Assembly (NCBI GenBank): GCA_937896905.1
Contig: CALBOE010000002.1
Location: 62,001 to 126,000 of the forward strand
Reading direction: 5' to 3'
Length of the DNA: 64,000 nt
DNA from: an uncultured Clostridia bacterium
GTDB taxonomy: Bacteria > Bacillota > Clostridia > Christensenellales > UBA1242
A program made the position numbers and the translations under genes. Below are positions 1-9,893 of this stretch, in pieces (the first letter of the stretch is position 1; each line of letters begins with the position of its first letter). The notes beneath the pieces were generated by a model. The model had not been told where the DNA came from. It worked only from the letters and a program-made list of their open reading frames with translations, and made no database searches.

Positions 1-1
1 C

Positions 2-1300
2 TATCCAGCAAACACAGAAACCGACGAGGCTGATTTTGTTGTTCGCAACATTTTAAGAATGCATCAAATGGGAGTGCCGTATCACGAAATGGCAATTTTA
101 ATGCGTTTAAACGCTCTTTCACGTGCGTTTGAAGAGAAGTTGCTTGCCTATAATGTTCCTCATGTTATGTATAATGGCTTCAAATTCTTCGAGCGTGCCG
201 AAATTAAAAACGTGCTTGCATATTTAACTGCAATTGTTAATCCAGACGACGACATTAGTTTTGCACGAATAATCAACTTTCCAAAACGAGGAATTGGCGA
301 CACAAGCATTCAAAAACTTTCCGAAATTTCATTAAGAAACCGCTGTTCACTTAAACAAACAATAATGAACATAGAAAATGAAATTTTGCCAAAACCATTA
401 AAAGAAAAGTTGGTTGGGCTAAAGAATTTGTTGCAAGATTTACAAACGGCCATGGACGAAATGGGCATGTACGATTTCTTTACATACCTATTAGAAAAAA
501 CTCAAATTTTACAGTCGTTCGACAAGGAAAACGAACAAGAATACGAACGCTTTTTAAACGTCAATTCGCTTGTTAACTCGGTTAGGGAATTTGAGGAAAA
601 TAACGAAGGTGCAACAATAATAGACTATTTGCAATCTGTAACCTTATCGTCTGCAATGGACACTGACGATGGAACAGGTGTTGTTATTGCAACGGTTCAT
701 GGGGCAAAGGGTTTAGAGTTTGATACCGTTTTCATAGTCGGTTGCGAAGAAAAGATTTTTCCAATTTCAAGGGACGATAAAGACGACCTAGAAGAAGAAC
801 GCAGATTAATGTACGTGGCAGTTACCAGAGCGAAAAAGGACCTATTTTTATCTAGCAGCGCATCTCGCTTTATGTATGGGAAAAGAGAATATAGCGTTAA
901 ATCCCGCTTTTTAAAAGAACTAGGTCTGGTTAAAGATAGGCAAATAAATTCTAATTTTAATGCATACAATATTAGCAGTCATGCGGGAGTTGGTTTTTCA
1001 AAATCTCCGCTTGGCACATTTAATAATTCAACAAATAAAAAAGGAGGCAATATGAACACATTACAATCAAATAATAATCAATCCTTTAACTATACCTTTA
1101 ATAAAGGAACAGTAGAAAAGAAAACTGTTGATTTTTCTCGCATAAAAATTGGTGCTAAAGTTGTGCACCCTAAATTTGGTGATGGCGAAATTATTGAAAT
1201 AACACCCAATAGCAGCAATCACTTTGTTAAAATTAAATTTGATATTGTTGGCGAAAAAATGCTTTCGCTTGAATATGCGCCAATAGAATTTAAGGAGTAA
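2..1300 (+). CDS. pcrA: ATP-dependent DNA helicase PcrA/UvrD, C-terminal part (5' end outside window)
   Basis: Superfamily 1A 3'-5' DNA helicase of nucleotide excision repair and replication restart. The frame is open from base 2, so the N-terminal part with Walker A and B lies outside the window. Visible are the 2A-domain helicase motifs: NGFKFFERAEIKN (motif IV region), VHGAKGLEFDTVF (motif V) and EEERRLMYVAVTRAKKDL (motif VI). They are followed by a low-complexity N/S/K linker and a C-terminal Tudor-like domain (KIGAKVVHPKFGDGEI), which in PcrA contacts RNA polymerase. ligA starts one base after the stop, as in the classical pcrA-ligA operon. PcrA and UvrD are hard to separate; clostridial context favours PcrA. 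Confidence 0.93.
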   Translation, partial: YPANTETDEADFVVRNILRMHQMGVPYHEMAILMRLNALSRAFEEKLLAYNVPHVMYNGFKFFERAEIKNVLAYLTAIVNPDDDISFARIINFPKRGIGDTSIQKLSEISLRNRCSLKQTIMNIENEILPKPLKEKLVGLKNLLQDLQTAMDEMGMYDFFTYLLEKTQILQSFDKENEQEYERFLNVNSLVNSVREFEENNEGATIIDYLQSVTLSSAMDTDDGTGVVIATVHGAKGLEFDTVFIVGCEEKIFPISRDDKDDLEEERRLMYVAVTRAKKDLFLSSSASRFMYGKREYSVKSRFLKELGLVKDRQINSNFNAYNISSHAGVGFSKSPLGTFNNSTNKKGGNMNTLQSNNNQSFNYTFNKGTVEKKTVDFSRIKIGAKVVHPKFGDGEIIEITPNSSNHFVKIKFDIVGEKMLSLEYAPIEFKE

Positions 1301-1301
1301 A

Positions 1302-3275
1302 ATGGATAAGCACGCCAGATTAAAGTGGTTAACCGACGAGTTAAACAAACATAGTAAGAATTACTATATTTACGATAATCCCACCATTTCCGATGCGGAA
1401 TATGATGCTTTGTATGACGAACTTGTTGGCCTAGAACAGGAACTAGGCTTTTCTTTGCCTAACAGCCCAACAAGCAGGGTGGGAGATTATGTGTTGCCAG
1501 AGTTTAAAAAACGTAAGCACGAAATTCCGCTTTACAGTTTAAATAAGGTTAAAGATTTCGACGACCTAAACAAATGGATAACCGATATGCGCAAAGTTTC
1601 AGGGGATAAAAACCTTAATTTTTCGCTGGAATATAAGTATGACGGGTTAAAAGTTGTTATTGCGTATGAAAATGGAAAATATAAATCTGCCACCACACGA
1701 GGAAACGGAACAGTTGGGGAAGATGTAACAGCACAGGTTAAAACCATTAAAAGCGTTCCTTTAACTGTGCCTTTTAAGGGCAAATTGTTGGTGCAGGGCG
1801 AATGTATGATGACTAATTCTTCATTTGAAGAATATAACAAAACCGCAGAAATTCCACTTAAAAACCCTAGAAATGGTGTTGCTGGTGCAGTTAGGAATTT
1901 AGACCCAAAAGAAACAGCAAAACGCAAACTAGATTTCTTTTGTTACGACATTTTAAGTATAGAAAACAAAGAACTAAAAACTCAAACCGAAATGCACAAC
2001 TTTTTGTTGGAATTAGGCTTTGTTAGCGGGAACTTCTTTAAAGAACTTTCCTCAGCGCAGGACATTCAAGCAGAAATTGAAAAGGTTGATAAGGTTAAAG
2101 AAAGTTTAGACGTTATGATAGACGGAATGGTTATTAAGGTTAACAATTGTTTAGTGCGGGACGACATTGGCTACACCAACAAGTTCCCAAAGTGGGCAAT
2201 GGCCTTTAAATTTAAACCTGTTGAGCTTTCAACCAAACTGCTAGACGTTTCTTGGCAAGTTGGCAGAACGGGCAAAATAACTCCAATAGCTATGCTAGAG
2301 CCAATAGAACTTTCCGGCGCAACAGTTAGTAGGGCAACATTAAATAACACACAAGATATTGAGCGTAAAAACATAAGTATTAACAGCAGAGTGTTTGTTA
2401 GAAGAAGCAACGAAGTTATTCCAGAAGTTATGGGGCTTGCAGAAAAAGCTACAGATGCAGAAGAAATTGTTGCGCCAACGCTTTGCCCAAGTTGCAATCA
2501 GCCACTAACAGAAATTGGTGCAAATTTATTCTGTATTAACCATAAGGGCTGTTTTGAGCAGATTATTGATAGATTAATTCACTTTGTTTCTCGAGATGCG
2601 TTTAACATAGAGGGTTTAAGTGAAAAAACACTAGAAGTTTTGTTTAAAAAATTCTCAATAGCGTATCCTTATGAACTTTTTAACCTAAAACCCGAAATGT
2701 TGATGGGATTAGATGGTTTTAAAGATAAAAAAATAAACAACTTAATTTCGTCAATAGAAAAAAGCAAAAATATAGAATGGTCTAATTTTATATTTGCGTT
2801 GGGCATTATGAATGTTGGCAAAAAAACAGCATATGTTTTAAGCAAGAAGTATTCAAATTTAGAAAGTTTAAAAGCGGCAGAAATTGCAGATTTAACCGAA
2901 ATAGACGATGTTGGAGAAATTGTTGCAAAAAGCATTGTTGAATATTTCGCCGACGAAAGCAACAACGAAAACATTAACAAAATGTTTGAAAGTGGTGTTA
3001 CAATTATGCAACCAGAGCAGAGCGGGCAAAACGAACACTTCACAAATAAAACCATAGTGCTAACCGGTTCGCTAGAAAATTACACTCGCCCAGAACTAAC
3101 CAAACTTCTTCAAAATTTGGGGGCGAACGTTTCAGGCAGTGTTAGCAAAAAAACAGATATTGTTGTTGCGGGGCAAGATGCAGGAAGCAAATTAACCAAA
3201 GCGCAAGAGTTGGGAATTAAAATAATAGACGAACAAACATTAATTCAACTTTTAAACATAGAAAGCAGTTCTTAG
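1302..3275 (+). CDS. ligA: NAD-dependent DNA ligase LigA
   Basis: Seals nicks in DNA with NAD+ during replication and repair. The 657-residue length is normal. In order: N-terminal Ia domain with YYIYDNPTISDAEYD, the adenylation domain with the nucleophile in KYDG (Lys112; KLDG in most homologues), an OB fold with SWQVGRTGKITPIA, a Cys4 zinc finger (CPSCNQ...CINHKGC), helix-hairpin-helix repeats and a C-terminal BRCT domain (KTIVLTGSLENYTR to the end). It is co-transcribed with the upstream helicase (one base between them) and its stop codon lies inside the loop of a rho-independent terminator. Confidence 0.97.
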   Translation: MDKHARLKWLTDELNKHSKNYYIYDNPTISDAEYDALYDELVGLEQELGFSLPNSPTSRVGDYVLPEFKKRKHEIPLYSLNKVKDFDDLNKWITDMRKVSGDKNLNFSLEYKYDGLKVVIAYENGKYKSATTRGNGTVGEDVTAQVKTIKSVPLTVPFKGKLLVQGECMMTNSSFEEYNKTAEIPLKNPRNGVAGAVRNLDPKETAKRKLDFFCYDILSIENKELKTQTEMHNFLLELGFVSGNFFKELSSAQDIQAEIEKVDKVKESLDVMIDGMVIKVNNCLVRDDIGYTNKFPKWAMAFKFKPVELSTKLLDVSWQVGRTGKITPIAMLEPIELSGATVSRATLNNTQDIERKNISINSRVFVRRSNEVIPEVMGLAEKATDAEEIVAPTLCPSCNQPLTEIGANLFCINHKGCFEQIIDRLIHFVSRDAFNIEGLSEKTLEVLFKKFSIAYPYELFNLKPEMLMGLDGFKDKKINNLISSIEKSKNIEWSNFIFALGIMNVGKKTAYVLSKKYSNLESLKAAEIADLTEIDDVGEIVAKSIVEYFADESNNENINKMFESGVTIMQPEQSGQNEHFTNKTIVLTGSLENYTRPELTKLLQNLGANVSGSVSKKTDIVVAGQDAGSKLTKAQELGIKIIDEQTLIQLLNIESSS

Positions 3276-3287
3276 GAACTGTTTTTT
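3263..3287 (+). terminator. Rho-independent terminator of pcrA-ligA
   Basis: Perfect stem CAGTTC/GAACTG (3266-3271 and 3276-3281), extended by A-U and G-U pairs, then six T. The loop TTAG contains the ligA stop codon. Confidence 0.85.
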
Positions 3288-3355
3288 GTTGCACAAGTTA
3301 TGGTTTGATGTTGCTAAAAATAAATAAAACTTTCTTTAATTTGTGTTAATTTAAT

Positions 3356-3384
3356 TTGGCAAATTGTTGCTTTTTTGGTATAAT
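3356..3384 (+). promoter_or_regulatory. Sigma-A-type promoter for smc
   Basis: TTGGCA at 3356-3361, 17-bp spacer, TATAAT at 3379-3384, about 90 bp before the smc start. Confidence 0.8.
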
Positions 3385-3473
3385 ATGCAGTATATGGGGT
3401 TTTGTGGATATTAATTTGCGCAAAAACCAAAAGCAGAGTATTATTTGGCTCTGCACACACAAATGGGGAAATT

Positions 3474-6400
3474 ATGATTACTTTTAAAGAAATTGAAATG
3501 ATTGGGTTTAAATCGTTTGCCGATTCCACAAAAATTAGTTTTGATGGGGGCATAACGGCTATAGTTGGGCCTAACGGGTGTGGGAAGTCGAATGTAAGCG
3601 ACGCTATTCGTTGGGTTTTAGGTGAACAATCAAGCAAGGCGTTGCGTGGTAAAAGCATGCAGGACGTTATTTTTGCCGGAAGTGAAAAACGTAAAAAACT
3701 TAGTTATTGCGAAGTTTCCCTTGTGTTTGATAACAGCCAAAAGTGGTTTAACATAGAGTACGACGAGGTTGTTTTAACCCGTAAATTATACAGAAGTGGC
3801 GAAAGCGATTATATGATTAATCGCAAACCTTGCCGATTGAAAGATATTAGAGATATTTTGTACGATAGCGGCATTGGTAAAGACGGTTATTCTATTATTG
3901 GGCAAGGCAGGGTGGAAGAAATTATTCAATCTAAGCCGGAAGAACGCCGTGCCATTTTTGAAGAAGCGGCAGGAATTGCAAAATATAAAGCCCGCAAAAC
4001 CGAAACCGAAAATCGCCTTGCACGTGTTAGGGATAATTTAGAGTTGTTTGGCGTAAAAATGTCTGAAGTTGAACGCAGGTTAGGGCCATTAAAACGTCAA
4101 AGTGAAGACGCTAAAAAATATTTAGAATATAGGGATATTTTAAAACAACTTGAAATTAATGCCTATATTTATCAATTTGAACACGCAGCACAAACCAAAC
4201 AAGATATTAACGTTAAATTGCAAGGATATAACGACAATTTAAGAATTTTAACCACCAGTTTGGAAGCCGAGCAGGCAAAGTATGATAAATCTTTAAACGA
4301 AATCAATCAGTTAGATAAAAAATCCAACGAACTACACGAAAAGGTTTTAACGTCAACCATTGCTTTGGAAAAACAACAGAGCGATAGCCGTCTTTTAAGC
4401 CAACAAACTCAGCATTTGAAAGAACAAATGGACAGAATTGCCGACCAATTAAATGCAAGCACAATGGATTTAAATCAGCGCACTGCATTTATAAACTCTG
4501 CAAAGGCGGTTCATGCAGAAGAAACTGCCAATTTAAATGCTTTGTATAGCCAAATGCAAGAGGCAACAGCTCAGTACCTAGCATTAATAGACGAAATAAC
4601 AAAAAGCGAGGGTGAAAAAGAAGAAAATCACCGTGCTATAATTGATAATTTATCTAAGCTCACCGACATAAAATCTAACCTTTCTGCATATATGGCAAAA
4701 CGCGACACTTTGCAAGAAAACATTCACACAGATCAAGAAAAATTGCAACAACTAACAGCGGAAAAGGGTAAGTTAGATGCAACAATATTAGACCTTGAAA
4801 ATGAAGTTGCCTTGCTGAATAAAGGCATGGTTGAAAAGCAAAATAGTTGTGCAAGCTTAACAAAACAAGTGAAAGAATTAACCGAAACAGTTGAAAAACT
4901 TAACACTCAAATTTATGCAACAAAAACAAGTTTAAGTAACGATATAAACAGAAAAAATATTCTATCTAACTTGCAAGCAGATTTTGAAGGATATCAATTT
5001 GCGGTTAAACGTCTGCTTCAAGACGGCAAAACAAACTCCACACTTAACAGTGCAATTAAAGGCGTTGTTGGAAATATAATTTCGGTTGAAAGCAAATTCC
5101 AAACAGCAATAGAAATAGCTTTAGGTGGCAGTATTCAAAACATTGTTACCAAAGACGAAAACGATGCAAAAACCCTAATAAATTACCTTAAAGATAAGCA
5201 TATGGGGCGTGCAACATTCTTGCCAATTAGTGCAGTTAAACCAAGAAGCATAAGTGCGGCAGATAGGCTATATCTTAATGCATCAGGGTGCTTAGGTGTT
5301 GCTAATAATTTGGTTAAGACCGAACCTCAATTTAAACCTGTTATTGATAGTTTGTTAGGCAGCACTGTGGTTTGTGATACGCTTGATAATGCAGTTGCAC
5401 TTGCAAGAAAAAGCGGATTTGCGTTTAAAATTGTAACGCTAGAAGGTGATGTGCTTTCTCCACAAGGAAGTATGTCGGGCGGAAGCAAGAAAAGCAATGA
5501 TAGTTCACTGCTTTCTAAGGAAAACGAAATTAAGGCTTTAACTAAAACCATTGAAGAAAAGTCACGAGAGATTGCAACGCTTTCTGCAAAACTTTCACAG
5601 GCAAGCAACAACCTTGCAAATGCTAAACAGGCATTAGAAAAAGAAAATGTAGAACTTCAAATAATAAGCAACAACTATTATTCTGCAAACAGCAGGTTAG
5701 ATGGTTTCAAATTAACTGACGAACAGTTTAATCAAGAAATTTTTGCATTGAATAGTCAACTTTATATTGCCAAAAATATTGTTAAAGAGTTGGAAGAAAA
5801 AATTAATTCTATTGACCAACTTGAATTAGACTTTAACTCTTCGCAAGTTAAGGCAGACGAATACACAGCAAGCACCAAATCTGCTTATGAAGAGCTTAAA
5901 CAAAAAAGAGATAAGCACCAGGAAATTTTAACGGCATCTAAGGTTAAAATTGCTTCAACCGAAGAAAAAATTAGAGCATTAAATAAGGATATTGAAACCT
6001 ATTCGCAAGAAATTGAAACACTAAAAGCGTCTATTGAAAAATTAACAGCAGAATATGAAAGCCAGCAAAAAGTGTATAGCCAAGCAATGCAAATTAATAA
6101 GGAAAAAGCGCAGCACGACAAATCTACCGATTTAGTTGCAGAACTGCACGACCTTAACACAAAAATTGCTCAGTTCGACGAATTTAAGCAAACTTTGATG
6201 AGGGAGTTAAAAGATACTGACGACAAAAAGCAAGAAATAACCAATGAAATTTCTCGTTTAAACAATAAAATATATCAGGAAGAAACAAAACTTCAAAAGG
6301 TTGATATTGATATTGAAAATATGCAAGAACGCATATATGAAGAGTATGAGTTAACTTATAACGATTGCTTACCATTCAAAGACCAAGACGAAAACTTCGA

Positions 6401-7073
6401 CATTAAAGAAACCCTAATTAAAATAAGCAGAACTAAGGGGCAAATAACTTCATTGGGCTTCGTTAACGTTAACGCCATAGAGGAATATAAAACAGAGGGC
6501 GAGCGTTACGACAAAATGTTAACCGACGTTGAGGATTTAAGAAGAGCAGAAGAAGACGCAGTTAAAATTATTAAAGATTTATCGGCAGAAATGTTAGAAA
6601 AATTTAATGCAGAATTTGTTAAAATACAAGCAAACTTCTCAAAGGTGTTTAAAGAATTATTTGGTGGCGGGGAAGCAAGTTTACAACTTCTTCCAAGCGA
6701 AGATCCATTAACAGCAGGTGTTGAAATTATTGCTCAACCACCAGGAAAGAAATTAAGCAACATAACACTTTTAAGCGGTGGCGAAAAAACAATGACAGCA
6801 ATTGCAATTTTGTTTGCAATTTTAAAACTTAAACCAATGCCTTTCTGCTTCCTAGACGAAATAGAGGCAGCATTAGACGACGCGAATATTGATAGATATG
6901 CTAACTACCTAAAACGTTTTAGCAACGAAACACAATTTATTGTTATTACGCACAGAAAACCAACAATGGAAGTTGTTGATGCACTATACGGTGTTACAAT
7001 GGAAGAAAAGGGCGTTAGTAAAATTGTGTCGGTTAAACTTGCCGAGGCGGTTAAAGCAGTTGATGGCGAATAA
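3474..7073 (+). CDS. smc: Chromosome segregation protein SMC
   Basis: Condensin ATPase that compacts and segregates the chromosome with ScpAB. The chosen ATG at 3474 follows GGGGAA and gives MITFKEIEMIGFKSF, the standard SMC N-terminus; the in-frame upstream extension has no homologous look. It gives 1199 residues, the usual length. Walker A is GPNGCGKS (residues 32-39), then a long coiled coil, a globular hinge around residues 495-650 with GGSIQNIVTKDENDA, the returning coiled coil, the ABC signature LSGGEKTMTA (about 1100) and Walker B FCFLDEIEAALDD (about 1125). rnc, often upstream in Bacillota, is absent here; ftsY follows as usual. Confidence 0.97.
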   Translation: MITFKEIEMIGFKSFADSTKISFDGGITAIVGPNGCGKSNVSDAIRWVLGEQSSKALRGKSMQDVIFAGSEKRKKLSYCEVSLVFDNSQKWFNIEYDEVVLTRKLYRSGESDYMINRKPCRLKDIRDILYDSGIGKDGYSIIGQGRVEEIIQSKPEERRAIFEEAAGIAKYKARKTETENRLARVRDNLELFGVKMSEVERRLGPLKRQSEDAKKYLEYRDILKQLEINAYIYQFEHAAQTKQDINVKLQGYNDNLRILTTSLEAEQAKYDKSLNEINQLDKKSNELHEKVLTSTIALEKQQSDSRLLSQQTQHLKEQMDRIADQLNASTMDLNQRTAFINSAKAVHAEETANLNALYSQMQEATAQYLALIDEITKSEGEKEENHRAIIDNLSKLTDIKSNLSAYMAKRDTLQENIHTDQEKLQQLTAEKGKLDATILDLENEVALLNKGMVEKQNSCASLTKQVKELTETVEKLNTQIYATKTSLSNDINRKNILSNLQADFEGYQFAVKRLLQDGKTNSTLNSAIKGVVGNIISVESKFQTAIEIALGGSIQNIVTKDENDAKTLINYLKDKHMGRATFLPISAVKPRSISAADRLYLNASGCLGVANNLVKTEPQFKPVIDSLLGSTVVCDTLDNAVALARKSGFAFKIVTLEGDVLSPQGSMSGGSKKSNDSSLLSKENEIKALTKTIEEKSREIATLSAKLSQASNNLANAKQALEKENVELQIISNNYYSANSRLDGFKLTDEQFNQEIFALNSQLYIAKNIVKELEEKINSIDQLELDFNSSQVKADEYTASTKSAYEELKQKRDKHQEILTASKVKIASTEEKIRALNKDIETYSQEIETLKASIEKLTAEYESQQKVYSQAMQINKEKAQHDKSTDLVAELHDLNTKIAQFDEFKQTLMRELKDTDDKKQEITNEISRLNNKIYQEETKLQKVDIDIENMQERIYEEYELTYNDCLPFKDQDENFDIKETLIKISRTKGQITSLGFVNVNAIEEYKTEGERYDKMLTDVEDLRRAEEDAVKIIKDLSAEMLEKFNAEFVKIQANFSKVFKELFGGGEASLQLLPSEDPLTAGVEIIAQPPGKKLSNITLLSGGEKTMTAIAILFAILKLKPMPFCFLDEIEAALDDANIDRYANYLKRFSNETQFIVITHRKPTMEVVDALYGVTMEEKGVSKIVSVKLAEAVKAVDGE

Positions 7074-7149
7074 GTGCGCCTTACAAAATAAATGGTGCAT
7101 AAACCAATAACAACACAACATACAGAAATTAGGAGGATTTAACTAAACT

Positions 7150-8013
7150 ATGGGAATATTTAAAAAATTCTTTGAAAAGCTGAAATATGCATTTAAAAGA
7201 ACCGAACTTAATGAAGATTTTTACGACGAACTAGAATCTCTTCTTGTTTCTAGCGATATGGGTGTTGAAACCGCTATGGACATTATGGACGAACTTCGTG
7301 CGGTGTGCAAGGCAAAACTAATTAAAGATGTGGAGCGTGCCCAAAACGAATTAGAGCAACTTCTAATAAACAAACTAGCAGTTGAACCAGTTGAATTTAC
7401 CTACCCGTTAATCATCACAGTTGTTGGTATTAATGGGGTGGGCAAAACAACCACCATTGCCAAAATGGCAAAGCATTTTATAAAACAAAAAAAGAATGTT
7501 CTTTTAGCAGCGGGCGACACCTTCCGTGCAGCGGCAACTGAGCAGCTTAATATGTGGGCAGACCGTTTAAAAGTTAAAATTGTTAAGCAAGGCGAAGGTG
7601 CTGATAGTGCTTCTGTGGTGTTTGATGCAATTGCAAGCATGAAAGCCAAGCAAAATGATGTGCTTATTGTTGATACGGCTGGCAGATTGCACACCAAAAC
7701 CAACCTTATGAAAGAGTTGGAAAAAATTAATAACATTGTAAACAGGGAATATCCAGAAGCTAAAAAACTTAACCTAATTGTTTTAGATGCTTCTATTGGG
7801 CAAAATTCCATTGCGCAAGTTAAGGCTTTTAAAGACAGCGTAAACATAGATGGCATTGTTTTAACAAAACTAGATGGAACTGCAAAAGGCGGAGTTGTTT
7901 ATCCTATTATTAACGAACTTAAAGTTCCAATCATATTCACAGGATTTGGCGAGTCGGTGGACGATTTAGCCGTGTTTGATGCCAAGAATTTTGTAAACAA
8001 AATTTTGATGTAG
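7150..8013 (+). CDS. ftsY: Signal recognition particle receptor FtsY
   Basis: SRP receptor GTPase that docks ribosome-nascent-chain complexes at the membrane translocon. The 287 residues cover only the NG domains; the acidic A domain of proteobacterial FtsY is missing, as usual in Bacillota. Motifs: GINGVGKT (93-100), DTFRAAATEQL, DTAGRL (about 174), TKLDGTAKGG (about 239) and a terminal GFGESVDDLAVFDAKNFV. The N-terminal MGIFKKFFEKLKYAFKR is basic and amphipathic and suits lipid binding. Start ATG is preceded by AGGAGG. It lies between smc and the ylxM-ffh pair. Confidence 0.97.
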   Translation: MGIFKKFFEKLKYAFKRTELNEDFYDELESLLVSSDMGVETAMDIMDELRAVCKAKLIKDVERAQNELEQLLINKLAVEPVEFTYPLIITVVGINGVGKTTTIAKMAKHFIKQKKNVLLAAGDTFRAAATEQLNMWADRLKVKIVKQGEGADSASVVFDAIASMKAKQNDVLIVDTAGRLHTKTNLMKELEKINNIVNREYPEAKKLNLIVLDASIGQNSIAQVKAFKDSVNIDGIVLTKLDGTAKGGVVYPIINELKVPIIFTGFGESVDDLAVFDAKNFVNKILM

Positions 8014-8022
8014 GAGTAGTTT

Positions 8023-8223
8023 ATGGATAAAAAAATCGTTTCTATTGTATACACAAATTGGAAAGGTGTAACTTCAGAACGCAATATTATTCCCAAAAAC
8101 ATTTTTTGGGGTTCAACAGAATGGCATAAAGAAGAACAATGGCTTTTAAATGCCTTTGATGTAGACAAACAAGAGGATAGAGCATTTGCATTAAAAGACA
8201 TAACATCTTGGAAGGCGATTTAA
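8023..8223 (+). CDS. Small WYL-like protein, function unknown
   Basis: 66 residues, start ATG with GGAG nine bases upstream. The sequence resembles the short stand-alone WYL-type beta-barrel proteins with the pattern YxNWxGxxSxRxIxPxxIxxGSTEWHxExQWLLxAxDxxKxxxRxFALxDI; here GSTEWHKEEQWLLNAFDVDK and RAFALKDI are seen. WYL domains sense ligands or nucleic acid, but no effector domain is attached. It sits in the ftsY-ylxM gap within the SRP operon, ten bases after ftsY and four before ylxM, so it is co-transcribed. This is not a standard member of that cluster and no role in secretion can be read from the sequence. Confidence 0.7.
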   Translation: MDKKIVSIVYTNWKGVTSERNIIPKNIFWGSTEWHKEEQWLLNAFDVDKQEDRAFALKDITSWKAI

Positions 8224-8227
8224 AATT

Positions 8228-8545
8228 ATGAACATAGAAGAAAGAGTAAACTTTGCCATTTTGGTTAAATATTATGGCAATATGCTAACAGAAAGGCAAC
8301 GAAACATTATCAAAATGTATGTAGATAACAACCTTTCGCTTGCTGAAGTTAGCGAAGAACTTAAAATATCTCGTCAGGCAGTTAAAGATGCATTAGATAC
8401 AGCCCTAAACTCGCTTAACAATATGGAAGAAAAGTTGCAATTCATAGCAAGAGATAACAAAATAAAAGAAATTATAGACAACACAACTTTACAACAAATG
8501 GACATTGCAACCAAACTGCAATTAATAACAATTTTGGAGGATTAA
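8228..8545 (+). CDS. ylxM: YlxM family (UPF0122) helix-turn-helix protein
   Basis: 105 residues with a sigma70 region-4-like helix-turn-helix: YYGNMLTERQRNIIKMY, then LSLAEVSEELKISRQAVKDAL. YlxM is encoded directly upstream of ffh across Bacillota and in streptococci stimulates SRP function. Here it precedes ffh by one base, so translation is probably coupled. Assignment rests on this motif plus position. Confidence 0.92.
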   Translation: MNIEERVNFAILVKYYGNMLTERQRNIIKMYVDNNLSLAEVSEELKISRQAVKDALDTALNSLNNMEEKLQFIARDNKIKEIIDNTTLQQMDIATKLQLITILED

Positions 8546-8546
8546 A

Positions 8547-9893
8547 ATGGCATTTTTTAGCAACCTAAGCGAACGACTAAACCACATTTTTAGCAAAATG
8601 ACAAAGCGCGGGAAGTTAACCGCTTTAGAAATTAAAGAAGCAATGAGGGAAATTCGAATTGCGCTTTTAGAGGCAGACGTTAACTATTCTGTTGCAAAAA
8701 ACTTCATTAATAAAGTTAGCGAACTTGCAGTTGGTGAAGAAATTTTAAAAAGTTTAACCCCAACACAACAAGTTATTAAAATTGTTAGGGACGAATTAAC
8801 TGCTTTAATGGGTGGGGAAAATCAAAAACTAATTGTTAGCCCAAAACCACCAACAGTAATTATGATGTGTGGCTTGCAAGGTAGTGGTAAAACAACCATG
8901 TGCGGGAAGTTGGCACTTAAACTGAAAAAGGAAGGTAAGAAACCACTTTTAGTTGCGTGCGACATCTACCGCCCAGCGGCAATAGACCAACTTAAAGTGC
9001 TTGGAAAATCAATTAATATAGATGTGTTTGAACGAGGCTCGCAGGCACCAACCAAAACTGTTAAAGAAGCGGTTGCTTATGCCGAAAAGTTTGCGCTAGA
9101 TACAGTTATTATAGACACCGCTGGACGACTTCAAATAGACGAAAAACTAATGGAAGAACTTAAAGATGTTAAAAAGGTTATTAATCCAACCGAAATTCTG
9201 TTAGTTATAGATGCCATGATTGGGCAGGAAGCCGTGGCAGTTTCCACCGCCTTTAACGACGCCCTTGACGTTACAGGTGTTGTGTTAACCAAAACAGATG
9301 GTGACACTCGTGGCGGTGCGGCACTTTCAATTCGTTCTGTTATTGGCAAGCCAATTAAATTTGTTGGCGTTGGCGAAAAGTTAACCGACCTTGAACCATT
9401 CTATCCGGACCGTATGGCGTCTAGAATTTTAGGCATGGGAGACGTTTTAACTCTTATAGACAAAGCGCAAGAAGCGGTAGACGAAAAAATGGCAAAAGAA
9501 ATGGAACGAAAATTCCGTGAAAACAGTTTCGACCTTAACGACTATATTGAACAACTTAATTCTCTCAAAAAAATGGGCGGGCTTAAATCTGTTTTAGGAA
9601 TGTTGCCAGGCATCGGTGGCAAACTTAAACAAATAGAGGATCAAATAGACGAAAAACAGTTAGAAAAAAATAAAGCCATAATTCAAAGTATGACGGCAAA
9701 AGAAAGGGCAAACCCCGATATTATTAACGGAAGTCGCAGGGCAAGAATTGCAAAAGGCAGTGGCACGCAAGTTAGCGATGTTAACCAACTTCTAAAACAA
9801 TTTAATCAATCCAAAGAAATGATGCGTATGATGAAAAACCCAAAAGCACATGGCGGAAAGATGGCAATGATACGCAAACTTATGGGTGGCTAA
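8547..9893 (+). CDS. ffh: Signal recognition particle protein Ffh
   Basis: SRP54 GTPase that binds signal sequences of nascent membrane and secreted proteins with 4.5S/SRP RNA and docks on FtsY. 448 residues: N domain, G domain (GLQGSGKTTMCGKLA at about 108, DTAGRLQID at about 190, TKTDGDTRGG, GVGEKLTDLEPF), then a methionine-rich M domain from about 320 with GSRRARIAKGSG, the RNA-binding helix. Start ATG overlaps the upstream SD GGAGGATTAAA. The last 20 codons plus stop are present a second time 121 bp downstream (see the repeat entry), so the present C-terminus MKNPKAHGGKMAMIRKLMGG may not be the ancestral one. Confidence 0.97.
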   Translation: MAFFSNLSERLNHIFSKMTKRGKLTALEIKEAMREIRIALLEADVNYSVAKNFINKVSELAVGEEILKSLTPTQQVIKIVRDELTALMGGENQKLIVSPKPPTVIMMCGLQGSGKTTMCGKLALKLKKEGKKPLLVACDIYRPAAIDQLKVLGKSINIDVFERGSQAPTKTVKEAVAYAEKFALDTVIIDTAGRLQIDEKLMEELKDVKKVINPTEILLVIDAMIGQEAVAVSTAFNDALDVTGVVLTKTDGDTRGGAALSIRSVIGKPIKFVGVGEKLTDLEPFYPDRMASRILGMGDVLTLIDKAQEAVDEKMAKEMERKFRENSFDLNDYIEQLNSLKKMGGLKSVLGMLPGIGGKLKQIEDQIDEKQLEKNKAIIQSMTAKERANPDIINGSRRARIAKGSGTQVSDVNQLLKQFNQSKEMMRMMKNPKAHGGKMAMIRKLMGG

